DNA of 8,373 nucleotides from Xanthobacteraceae bacterium. GTDB taxonomy: Bacteria > Pseudomonadota > Alphaproteobacteria > Rhizobiales > Xanthobacteraceae. The translations under genes were made by a program, and so were the position numbers. The notes under the pieces were generated by a model. That model did no database searches. It was not told the DNA's origin and was given only the letters and a program-made list of their open reading frames with translations. The stretch is from positions 1 to 8,373 of the forward strand of contig JASHXX010000270.1 of assembly GCA_030043335.1 (NCBI GenBank), in the 5' to 3' direction. Each line of letters starts with the position of its first letter. Position 1 is the stretch's first letter. Positions 1 through 7,145 of this stretch are shown one piece after another.

Positions 1-1
1 G

Positions 2-700
2 CGCAAGGCCCAGTACGTGACGGGTCGGCTCAATTCACTGCTCGTCTTCTGGCTCATCACGTTGACTTACGTTGTTCTTGGCCTTCTAGAAGTTGATAGT
101 ATGCAGCGTAAAGTCCACACGCTTCGCAATCGCGACGCCGCACGCATCCTCGTGCATGGCAGCGTAGCAACGGCGGTCAAATTCAGACGGTACCTTATCG
201 TCAGGACACAGATGAGCGTGTTGACCGGCCTTGTCGTCGGGCTTTTCGCGCTGACCACCGGATTGCAATTTGCCGCTGAATGGGGCGTGATTGCTTTCGC
301 GCTCAATTACATTCCGTTTGTCGGTCCCTTCATCGCAACGCTTTTTCCTACACTGCTCGCCATGACGCAGTTCAACAGTTGGGAGGCGGTTCTCGGCACG
401 TTCATTTGCTTGAACATTATTCAGTTCGTGATCGGCAGCTATGTCGAGCCGCGCCTGGCCGGAAGCGTGCTCTCGATTTCCCCGGTTGTTGTGCTGTTCA
501 CGATCCTCTTCTGGACCTTCCTGTGGGGCCTGTTTGGTACCTTCATTGGTGTTCCGATCGCGCTGGCTATTCTCACCTTTTGCGAACAGCACCCATCCAG
601 CCGATGGCTGGCTGATCTACTTGGCGGATCGCCTCAGCCGGGCCAAGGGCAGCCGATTCAATCGGTCCCATCCACGACAGCGCTGAAAGATCGAAACTAA
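2..700 (+). CDS. AI-2E family transporter (permease), C-terminal part, 5' end outside window
   Basis: This is a polytopic inner-membrane protein of the AI-2E/PerM family (Pfam AI-2E_transport). Members are proposed exporters or permeases of small molecules or ions; the substrate here cannot be told from sequence. The frame is open from base 2, so the 232 visible residues are the C-terminal part of a protein usually about 350 residues or more. Visible family hallmarks are an early hydrophobic segment (FWLITLTYVVLGLL), a charged amphipathic stretch, then LNYIPFVGPFIATLFP, which matches the conserved 'N-(Y/F)-I-P-(Y/F)-(V/I)-G-P' signature. This is followed by YVEPRL and SPVVVLFTILFWTFLWGLFG, with a final membrane helix and a short polar tail ending at TAA 698-700. 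A GTG at 17 is an internal codon, not the start. The gene ends 22 bp before the stop of the opposing transposase remnant. The family name does not by itself imply autoinducer transport. Family assignment is confident; function is not. Confidence 0.9.
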   Translation, partial: RKAQYVTGRLNSLLVFWLITLTYVVLGLLEVDSMQRKVHTLRNRDAARILVHGSVATAVKFRRYLIVRTQMSVLTGLVVGLFALTTGLQFAAEWGVIAFALNYIPFVGPFIATLFPTLLAMTQFNSWEAVLGTFICLNIIQFVIGSYVEPRLAGSVLSISPVVVLFTILFWTFLWGLFGTFIGVPIALAILTFCEQHPSSRWLADLLGGSPQPGQGQPIQSVPSTTALKDRN

Positions 701-1612
701 AAGCCCACATATAAAAGGCAAGTTATGAAGCACGAGCGATCCGACCTCCGAGCAGTATGACAGATGCGGCGTAAAGGAAGGCGCGTGCGGAGGCGACGGT
801 GGCCTCAAAGTTCTTCGCCAGCCGTCGATTGCGACCGATCCACGCGAAGGACCGCTCCACGACCCAGCGCCGCGGATTAACAGCGAAGCCGACCTGATCG
901 GGGTTCTTGCGCACGATCTCGACTACGATCAACGTCGCCTTAGCGACCTTCTCACCGGCATACCCGCTGTCGGCGAAGACGCGCTGGATGAAGGGGAAGA
1001 TGAGGCGCGAAGCCCGCAAAAGCGGTCCGCCGCCGTCGCGGTCCTCGACGCTCGCCGGATGCGGTTCGAGGACGAGGCCACGCCCGTCCGTGTCGACGAG
1101 CGCATGGCGCTTGCGCCCTTTGACTTTCTTTCCAGCATCGTAACCGCGCGCCCCCGGCTTCGGTGGTCTTGACGCTCTGGCTGTCAGTGATCGCGGCCGA
1201 TGGGCTGGCGTCACGCCCGACCCGTTCGCGGTCGGCCATTGCTAGCGCTTGGTTTATCCGTTCAACGCGCCCGTCGTCGCGCCGGGCGGCGAACCAGCGG
1301 TGAATTGTCCCCCATGGCGGCAAGTCGTTTGGCAGCAGGCGCCACGGGCAGCCCGCCCGCATGACATAGAAGATGCCATTGATGATCTCGCGCATCGGCC
1401 GCTCGCGCGGCCGTCCGGTCGCGCAGGGCTTTGGCGGTGCGGTGCGATTATGCGCCACTCCGCGTCAGTCAGGTCGGTCTGGTATCGCGTGACGGGGCGA
1501 TTATGATGCTGTCGAGTGGTTGGTGTCTGCATGGCGTATCCAAAGGTTGGTTCGAGAAAGCCCGTGGAATCACGGTGGGCGTCATGACTCAACCCTTTTT
1601 CAAAAACTCTTG
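700..1612 (-). mobile_element. IS5-family insertion sequence remnant, approximate limits
   Basis: The element carries the frameshifted transposase. Its ends are not certain. On the right, the stretch 1591-1610 (CCTTTTTCAAAAACTCTT) sits at a sensible distance outside the transposase start. On the left, the sequence just beyond the transposase stop, read on the minus strand, contains CCTTTTATATGTGGGCTTT, which matches only about 10 of 18 positions. So at least one terminal inverted repeat is degenerate or wrongly placed, and I cannot define a target-site duplication. The right flank also contains a small hairpin, CCGTG-GAAT-CACGG, at 1562-1575. The limits given are estimates covering the transposase plus short flanks. 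Confidence 0.5.
723..1532 (-). pseudogene. IS5-family transposase, frameshifted twice
   Basis: This is a DDE transposase of the IS5 family, read right to left. The N-terminal piece runs from ATG at 1532-1530 and contains YQTDLTDAEWRIIAPH. The frame then shifts near 1437 (resuming with PPKPCATGRP, MREIINGIFYVMRAGCPWRL and DSQSVKTTEAGG). It shifts back near 1146-1156 to GYDAGKKVKGRKRHALVD, and the last piece runs to TAA at 725-723. The two shifts cancel, so the first and third parts share one frame and the span is exactly 270 codons, close to a normal length for this group. All three catalytic acidic codons survive: D of DSQSV (1185-1183), D of DSGYAG (971-969) and E of VVERSFAW (857-855). The middle frame cannot be read in one pass, so the gene is probably dead unless both shifts are sequencing errors or ribosomes change frame. 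It lies in the gap between the permease and the cyclase genes, pointing away from the latter. Confidence 0.85.
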
Positions 1613-1624
1613 CTGACAAGAACT

Positions 1625-1632
1625 GAGGGGAG
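1625..1632 (+). promoter_or_regulatory. Shine-Dalgarno sequence that decides the TTG start of the cyclase gene
   Basis: GAGGGGAG lies 7 bases before the TTG at 1640-1642, an ideal spacing. The next in-frame ATG (1691) is inside the SAM domain and would remove its first helix. The upstream in-frame TTG at 1520 would add 40 residues that come from the insertion-sequence flank. The ribosome site therefore supports TTG 1640 as the start. Confidence 0.65.
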
Positions 1633-1639
1633 TGAAACT

Positions 1640-4600
1640 TTGGACGTCGACGGTTGGCTAGGCAGGATTGGTCTCGCTCAGTATGCCGAGATGTTCCGCG
1701 CCAATGACATCGACGGCGAGCTTTTAGGCCGGCTAACCAACGATGATCTCAAGGACATCGGCGTCGCGTCGTTTGGCCATCGCAAGAAGCTGCTGGAGGC
1801 GATCACGGAATTGGGCGGCGCGCCGGCGGCAACACCCGCGCCGCTGCCCGTCGGGCCAGTGCCGATCCTGGCCACGGTTGCGCTGCCGCCAACTTCCGGC
1901 TCGGTCGAAGCCGCCGGTGAGCGGCGCTATCTCACTGTGATGTTCTGCGATCTCGTCGGTTCGACCGGCATTGCCGCCAAGCTCGACGCTGAGGAGTGGC
2001 GCGATCTGCTCGGCGCCTATCTCGATGCCGCCTCGGCGCCGATAACGGAAATGGGCGGCCACGTCGTCAAGAAGGTCGGCGACGGTATTCTCGCTCTGTT
2101 CGGCTATCCCGTGGCGCAGGAGAACGACGCCGAGCGTGCGGTGCGGGCGGCTCTGGCGATCCAGCGCGCGCTCGGCGAGTTGAACCACAAGAATGCCGGA
2201 AGCGGCAAGCCGGAGCTTGTTGCGCGCATCGGACTCGACACTGGTCCAGCGGTGGTCGATGTGGCCGGTGAGATTTACGGCGACGTCGCCAATGTCGCCG
2301 CCCGGGTGCAGGCGCTGGCCGAGCCGGGCGCGGTCCTGGTCACGGCGCGGGTACAGCGCCAGGTCTCAGGCCTGTTCGTTGCTGAGGAGCGCGGCAACCA
2401 TGACCTAAAGGGTGTGCCCGAGCCGGTGACGCTGTTCCGTTTGGTGCGTGCGAGCGGGGGTGGACGGCGCTCAGGGCAGCGCCATCTCACCCCGCTTGTC
2501 GGTCGCGACGAGGAAATTGCATTGCTGATGCGACGCTGGGAACGGGCGCGCCAGGGCGACGGGCAGTTGGTGCTGATCGTCGGCGAACCGGGATTAGGTA
2601 AATCACGTTTGATCGAAGAATTTCATGTCCGGCTAAGCGACGTGCCGCACACCTGGGTCGAATGGAGCTGTTCGCAGCTTCTGCAAAACACACCGCTTCA
2701 TCCGATCGCCGAATGGGGTCGTATGCGTTTCGGCGGGGCAGAACTGCCCGCACAGCAGCGCCTCGCGGAACTAGAGAGCACGCTGGCGCAGATCAAAGCC
2801 GACCCGACCGAGAATGTCCCTTTGCTCGCGTCGCTCCTGGACATTCCACTGCCAGCGGAGCTCGCGCCGACATTGGCACCTGAGGAATTGCGGCGCCGGC
2901 AATTAGCGGCACTAACCACGGCGCTGGTCGCAAGCGCTCAGGTTCAGCCAGTGGTGCTTGCGGTCGAAGATGTGCATTGGGCCGATCCAACCACACTCGA
3001 CGTCTTGCGTGGCGTGGCCGAGCGCGGCGCGTTGGCGCCGCTGTTTGTCGTGGCGACGACGCGGCCCGAATTCCGGCCGCCTTGGGGTATGCGCTCGCAT
3101 CACGGCATGATCTCGCTGGCGCCCCTCGATCGCGCGCAGGTGCGCGACATGGTGGCTGAGCTGTCAGCTCGCCACGCGCTGCCGCGCGATGTAGTGGAGG
3201 ACGTCGCCGCGCGCACTGGCGGCGTGCCGCTGTTCGTCGAGGAAGTGACGCGGCTTCTGTTGGAGCGCGGTGAGCAGGGCGGCAACGAGGCCATTCCGCC
3301 GACGCTGCAACAATCGCTGATGGCGCGGCTCGACCGGCTCGGTCCGGCGCGCGAGGTGGCGCAAATCGGTTCAGTAATCGGACGCGGTTTCTCCTACTCG
3401 CTGCTGCGGGTCGTTGCCGGCCTGGAGGACGCCGCCCTGCAAGCCGCGCTGGAAAAGCTCGCCGAAGCCGACATTGTGTTGGTCCAGGGCCTGCCACCTG
3501 AATCCGATTACCGCTTCAAGCACGCGCTGATCCAGGACGCGGCTTACGAGAATCTGCTCAAAAGCCGGCGGCAGGTTCTGCACCGCCGCGTTGCCGAGAT
3601 TTTGCGTGATCGTTTCGCCGCTACGGCGGCGGCCGAGCCCGAAGTGCTGGCGTATCACTTCACGCAAGCGGGCCTGACTAACGTCGCGATCGAATGGTGG
3701 GGCATGGCCGGCGACCAGGCGCTGCGCCGCTCCGCCAATCAGGAGGCGATCGGACACCTGACTGCCGGCCTCGCCCAGTTGGCACAGCTTCCCGAGACCC
3801 AAGAACGGGCAAAGCGGGAACTCGCGCTGCAACCTCTGCTCGGCAAGGCGAGTATGGCCGCCAGGGGCTACGCGTCTCCCGAGGCGATCCGCGCTTTCAG
3901 CAGGGCCAGGGAGTTGTGTGCTGAAATCGGCGACGACAGCATCGTATGTCCCGTGATGTTCGGTGTTTGGCTTTTCGAGTTAACCGGAGCTAACCACGCA
4001 AATGCCGGGAGGACTGCCGACGAGTTTCTCGAGCGGGCGCGGCTAATTGGCGACGCGGGGGATCGCCTCGCTGCAAACTTCACGGTGTCGGTCAGCAACG
4101 TGCATCTTGGAAATTTGGGACAGGCCCGCCAGCATTCCGAGGAAGCCATTCGATTTTTCAGCGACATGACGGATGCGGCAGCCACCCACCGGGCCTTCGA
4201 ATACGGCGTTGAACTCGGTGCAGGCAGCTATGCTTATGATGCGTGGTGTAGCTGGTTGCTCGGCTATGCGGATCAGGCCTTACGGTCCGGCAACGAGGCG
4301 CTGACGATTTCTCGGCGAATCCCGCACGACTATTCCCGTGCTCGTGGCCTTTATTGGAACAGCGTCCTCCATGCTTACCGTCGCGAATGGTCGATCGTCG
4401 AAGAGCGCGCAGCCGTGGCGATTGCCTCAGCGCGAGAACACGGATTTTCCATGGTCGTGGCGGTTAGTCGGATCATGCAGGCGTCGGCAAGAGCTATGCT
4501 GGATCCGCGTGCGGAATTCGTGGCTGAGATACTGGAGGCGCTGGCGGCCTATCGCGCAACAGGAGCTCGATTCCAGAGCACCTATCATCTGATCCTGCTA

Positions 4601-4984
4601 GCGCAAGCGCTGACCGCTTGTGGCCGGCACAACGAGGGCCTTGATGCCCTACACGAGGCGGAGGCGCTGGTCGAGAAGACCGGCGAACACTACGTCGAGG
4701 CGGAGATCCGCCGCCTACAAGGCAAGCTCCTGTTGGCGCAGGCCGGGAACGGCTGGGCGGCGGCCGAGAGGGACTATTTGAAAGCGCTGGAGGTGGCGCG
4801 TGCGCAAGAGGCCCGCTCGCTCGAATTGCGTGCCGCCTCTGATCTCGCGCGGTTGTGGGCCGAACGTGGTGAGCGCACCCGAGCGGCGGATCTCGTGGCG
4901 CCGATATACGGCTGGTTCACCGAAGGCTTCGACACGCTCGATCTGAAAGAGGCCAAGGCGTTGCTGGACGAGTTGCAGGCCTGA
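1640..4984 (+). CDS. SAM domain - class III adenylate/guanylate cyclase - STAND-type ATPase - TPR protein
   Basis: This is a predicted cytosolic signalling protein of 1114 residues, numbered from TTG 1640. Residues 1-60 form a SAM domain (VDGWLGRIGLAQYAEMF, LTNDDLKDIGV, GHRKKLLEAI), a likely oligomerisation or docking module, followed by an Ala/Pro-rich linker. Residues about 94-270 form a class III nucleotidyl cyclase domain converting ATP (or GTP) to the cyclic nucleotide. Metal-binding aspartates are D104 (FCDLVGST) and D148 (KKVGDG). The likely base-selecting lysine is K144, and the transition-state pair is N218 and R222 (NVAAR). The second base-contacting position is E211 rather than the usual Asp. 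Residues about 285-560 form a P-loop ATPase of AAA_16/STAND type: VGRDEE at 287, Walker A GEPGLGKS with K321, Walker B VEDVHWAD with D444. The rest is helical, TPR-like and rich in Ala and Leu. Membrane segments are absent. Catalysis looks possible, but input, partner and effector are unknown. The gene starts just beyond an IS remnant. Confidence 0.92.
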   Translation: MDVDGWLGRIGLAQYAEMFRANDIDGELLGRLTNDDLKDIGVASFGHRKKLLEAITELGGAPAATPAPLPVGPVPILATVALPPTSGSVEAAGERRYLTVMFCDLVGSTGIAAKLDAEEWRDLLGAYLDAASAPITEMGGHVVKKVGDGILALFGYPVAQENDAERAVRAALAIQRALGELNHKNAGSGKPELVARIGLDTGPAVVDVAGEIYGDVANVAARVQALAEPGAVLVTARVQRQVSGLFVAEERGNHDLKGVPEPVTLFRLVRASGGGRRSGQRHLTPLVGRDEEIALLMRRWERARQGDGQLVLIVGEPGLGKSRLIEEFHVRLSDVPHTWVEWSCSQLLQNTPLHPIAEWGRMRFGGAELPAQQRLAELESTLAQIKADPTENVPLLASLLDIPLPAELAPTLAPEELRRRQLAALTTALVASAQVQPVVLAVEDVHWADPTTLDVLRGVAERGALAPLFVVATTRPEFRPPWGMRSHHGMISLAPLDRAQVRDMVAELSARHALPRDVVEDVAARTGGVPLFVEEVTRLLLERGEQGGNEAIPPTLQQSLMARLDRLGPAREVAQIGSVIGRGFSYSLLRVVAGLEDAALQAALEKLAEADIVLVQGLPPESDYRFKHALIQDAAYENLLKSRRQVLHRRVAEILRDRFAATAAAEPEVLAYHFTQAGLTNVAIEWWGMAGDQALRRSANQEAIGHLTAGLAQLAQLPETQERAKRELALQPLLGKASMAARGYASPEAIRAFSRARELCAEIGDDSIVCPVMFGVWLFELTGANHANAGRTADEFLERARLIGDAGDRLAANFTVSVSNVHLGNLGQARQHSEEAIRFFSDMTDAAATHRAFEYGVELGAGSYAYDAWCSWLLGYADQALRSGNEALTISRRIPHDYSRARGLYWNSVLHAYRREWSIVEERAAVAIASAREHGFSMVVAVSRIMQASARAMLDPRAEFVAEILEALAAYRATGARFQSTYHLILLAQALTACGRHNEGLDALHEAEALVEKTGEHYVEAEIRRLQGKLLLAQAGNGWAAAERDYLKALEVARAQEARSLELRAASDLARLWAERGERTRAADLVAPIYGWFTEGFDTLDLKEAKALLDELQA

Positions 4985-5090
4985 CAACGGATTTCGAAAC
5001 AGCCAATAAAATATGAACAGCAATCGCGTTGTTCGAAATAAGCAGCTTGATCAACGCTGGACGGCTTTTGGTATTTGATGGTTCGGCCAC

Positions 5091-5138
5091 AATGACTCGT
5101 TGAACTCTAAGCGTTTCGCGGCGTCCAAATGACTCGTT
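5091..5138 (+). repeat. Pair of 11-bp direct repeats upstream of the protease gene
   Basis: AATGACTCGTT occurs at 5091-5101 and again at 5128-5138, with starts 37 bp apart (26 bp between copies), about 190-240 bp before the protease start. Two identical copies in a leader could be regulator-binding half-sites, but they may equally be chance in an AT-richer region. No regulator can be named. Confidence 0.35.
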
Positions 5139-5319
5139 CTTGTCGCTTTGAATGTGCGGTTTGAACCGTCAATCAAATTTTTCCGAAGTTCCCGTAGCAC
5201 AAGTGTAAATCGGCGATTGGTCGAATTACCAAACATTAATCACGCCTCCACCTCGTAGCAATGTGGTCGCCCTCATTGGTCCGGCCAAAGCGGCGTCGGT
5301 CATTGGCGTCGAACTAACC

Positions 5320-5323
5320 GGAG
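5320..5323 (+). promoter_or_regulatory. Ribosome binding site choosing the ATG start of the Do-like protease
   Basis: GGAG lies 8 bases before ATG 5332. This supports the ATG over the longer in-frame GTG at 5263, and it places the basic n-region and hydrophobic core of the signal peptide near the N-terminus. Confidence 0.6.
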
Positions 5324-5331
5324 ATTATCAC

Positions 5332-6879
5332 ATGAGATCTGTTCGCTCTGTAACTGGATGGCGAGCGCTTTCGGCTCGTCGTCTTGTCCTACTTGCCACC
5401 GTTGCCGGTGTCGGTCTGATCGGCGCCACTATAGGGCCCAACGGCCTCCACCGGACTGGCCTTTCGACTTACGCGGCGGCCAACGCCGCGGAAATCGCGC
5501 AGCGCCCCGCGGGATTTGCCGACCTCGTCGAAAAGGTCAAACCTGCCGTCATATCGGTGCGGGTTAAAGTGAAAGCCGGCTCTGAAATGATGAGTTTCGA
5601 CGGCGACATGCCGTTTCAGAAGAACTCACCGATGGAGCGTTTCTTCCGTCGCTTCGGGATGCCCAATTTCGGAATGCCTAATGATGAGGGCACGCCGGAA
5701 AACCAGTTGCCGCCGCGCGGTCAGTTCGTGACTGACCAGGGTTCCGGTTTCTTCATCACCCCCGACGGTTATGCCGTGACCAACAATCACGTTGTGGACA
5801 AGGCGAAGTCCGTCGAGATCACGACCGACGATGGCAAGACTTATGATGCCAAAGTGATCGGCACCGATGCGCGCACAGACCTTGCTCTGATCAAAGTGGA
5901 CGGTCGCACCGACTTCCCCTTCGTCAAGCTTGCGGACACAACGCCGCGCATTGGAGATTGGGTGGTCGCGGTTGGCAACCCGTTCGGCCTCGGCGGGACA
6001 GTGACGGCTGGGATCGTTTCGGCTCGCGGTCGCGACATCGGCTCTGGCCCCTATGACGACTACATCCAGATCGACGCGCCTGTGAATAAGGGCAATTCCG
6101 GTGGTCCGACCTTTGACATGGAAGGAAATGTCATTGGGGTTAACACCGCGATCTTTTCACCGTCGGGCGGGTCGGTTGGCATTGCCTTCGACATCCCTGC
6201 CGAAACCGTAAAGGCGGTAGTTGCTCAGCTAAAGGACAAGGGCATGGTCAGCCGCGGCTGGATCGGCGTTCAGATTCAGCCCGTCACTTCCGACATCGCG
6301 GAGGGTCTCGGCTTGAAGGGAACCGAGGGTGCACTGGTCACCGAGCCTCAAGCAGACAGCCCCGCGGCGAAAGCTGGCATTGTTTCCGGTGATGTTATCA
6401 CCGCGGTTAACGGGCATGGGGTTAAGGACGCTCACGACCTCGCCAAGCAAATCGGTTCGATGACGCCTGGTGCGACCGTGAAGCTCACCGTGTGGCGCAA
6501 GGGTGAGGAAAAGAGCTTCTCGCTTACCCTCGGCGAACTCCCGAAATCGAGAGAAGCCCGAGCCACCAATCCGGACTCTGACACCACGGGTGCCGACCTG
6601 CCTAAGCTTGGAATGACCGTTGCCCCCGCCGGCGAAGTTGCCGGAAGCGGCTCCGAAGGAGTGGTGGTGACTGGAGTCGATCCCGACGGAGTTGCCTCCG
6701 AGCATGGGCTCAAGAGTGGCGATGTCATCCTTGAGGTCGGCGGGTCCAAGGTCGCCACCGCTGCCGATGTGCGCAAAGCGATCGGCGAGGCCCAAAAAAA
6801 TGGTAAGCATGCCGTGCTGATGCGGGTGAAGTCCGACGATACGACGAAGTTCGTCGCCATTCCTTTCGCTCGCGCCTGA
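5332..6879 (+). CDS. degP: Do/DegP-type periplasmic serine endoprotease with two PDZ domains
   Basis: This is a 515-residue HtrA/Do-family protease that degrades or refolds misfolded envelope proteins. The N-terminus has a basic segment (SARR, 14-17) and a hydrophobic core (LVLLATVAGVGLIGATIG). A plausible signal-peptidase site follows in the Ala-rich AAANAAE stretch near residue 52, so the mature enzyme should be periplasmic. The chymotrypsin-like domain has an intact triad: H153 (TNNHVVD), D183 (RTDLALIKVD) and S256 (GNSGGP). Between the start of the mature protein and His153 lies a long flexible insert with a duplicated FGMPN motif, corresponding to the LA-loop region of DegP. PDZ1 spans about 309-403 beginning GWIGVQIQP, and PDZ2 about 423-515. 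Rhizobial genomes carry several paralogues (DegP/DegQ/MucD-like), so the symbol marks the family rather than a proven orthologue. A 347-bp leader precedes it and a hairpin follows, suggesting a single-gene transcript. Confidence 0.95.
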   Translation: MRSVRSVTGWRALSARRLVLLATVAGVGLIGATIGPNGLHRTGLSTYAAANAAEIAQRPAGFADLVEKVKPAVISVRVKVKAGSEMMSFDGDMPFQKNSPMERFFRRFGMPNFGMPNDEGTPENQLPPRGQFVTDQGSGFFITPDGYAVTNNHVVDKAKSVEITTDDGKTYDAKVIGTDARTDLALIKVDGRTDFPFVKLADTTPRIGDWVVAVGNPFGLGGTVTAGIVSARGRDIGSGPYDDYIQIDAPVNKGNSGGPTFDMEGNVIGVNTAIFSPSGGSVGIAFDIPAETVKAVVAQLKDKGMVSRGWIGVQIQPVTSDIAEGLGLKGTEGALVTEPQADSPAAKAGIVSGDVITAVNGHGVKDAHDLAKQIGSMTPGATVKLTVWRKGEEKSFSLTLGELPKSREARATNPDSDTTGADLPKLGMTVAPAGEVAGSGSEGVVVTGVDPDGVASEHGLKSGDVILEVGGSKVATAADVRKAIGEAQKNGKHAVLMRVKSDDTTKFVAIPFARA

Positions 6880-6914
6880 CCGAAAAACGCGATCGAGCTG
6901 CAAACTCAGAGTGA

Positions 6915-6948
6915 GGGGACGGCCGGCCACTTTAAATCGGCCGTCCCC
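6915..6948 (+). terminator. GC-rich hairpin after the protease gene, likely terminator
   Basis: GGGGACGGCCG (6915-6925) and CGGCCGTCCCC (6938-6948) form a perfect 11-bp stem around a 12-base loop, starting 35 bp after the protease stop. The bases after the stem (ATTGATTG) hold only scattered T residues, so it is not a textbook intrinsic terminator. It may end transcription weakly, in both directions, or protect the 3' end of the mRNA. Confidence 0.65.
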
Positions 6949-7145
6949 ATTGATTGCTCGCAGACTGACCGACTGCGCCAGCAACATCACGAAAGTTGTT
7001 CCCCCGGACCTCGGCGATTCCGAAACAGCCACCTGCTCTCTCCAACTGCTTACGGCGGTGTGCAACTGATCCGAAACGACGATCAAGAAGAGCACACTAA
7101 ATCACATTGCACGGGACTCAGTGCTCGTTTCTGGACAAAGAGATC

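Larger units (their letters stand above)
4985..5331. other. Intergenic leader before the protease gene, no gene seen
   Basis: This is a 347-bp stretch, visibly more AT-rich than the flanking genes, with no convincing coding frame. It should hold the end of the cyclase transcript and the promoter of the protease gene. I could not find a clear sigma-70, RpoH or EcfG-type promoter by eye, nor a strong terminator hairpin. It contains an 11-bp direct repeat (5091-5101 and 5128-5138). A GTG at 5263 is in frame with the protease, but the encoded extension lacks signal-peptide character. Confidence 0.6.

Noticed and set aside
2..700. Quorum-sensing role for the AI-2E-family protein
   Set aside because: The family name comes from one member; most relatives have other or unknown substrates and no luxS or lsr gene is present here.
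700..722. Clean terminal inverted repeat and target duplication for the IS
   Set aside because: The best pairing of the two ends matches only about 10 of 18 positions and no duplication could be fixed, so exact ends are not claimed.
1520..1639. N-terminal extension of the cyclase from an upstream TTG
   Set aside because: The 40 residues lie in the IS flank, have no SAM-family similarity, and this TTG lacks a good ribosome site, while TTG 1640 has one.
2793..3497. Antisense open frame of 234 residues inside the cyclase gene
   Set aside because: It is an Arg/Ala/Pro-rich composition typical of a reverse-frame artefact opposite a clear ATPase-coding region.
5263..5331. GTG start extending the protease by 23 residues
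   Set aside because: GGAG sits 8 bases before ATG 5332, and the extension would push the signal peptide away from the N-terminus.
6229..7095. Antisense open frame of 288 residues over the end of the protease
   Set aside because: It is a shadow of a high-GC coding region, with no recognisable domain and low-complexity composition; the sense frame is certain.
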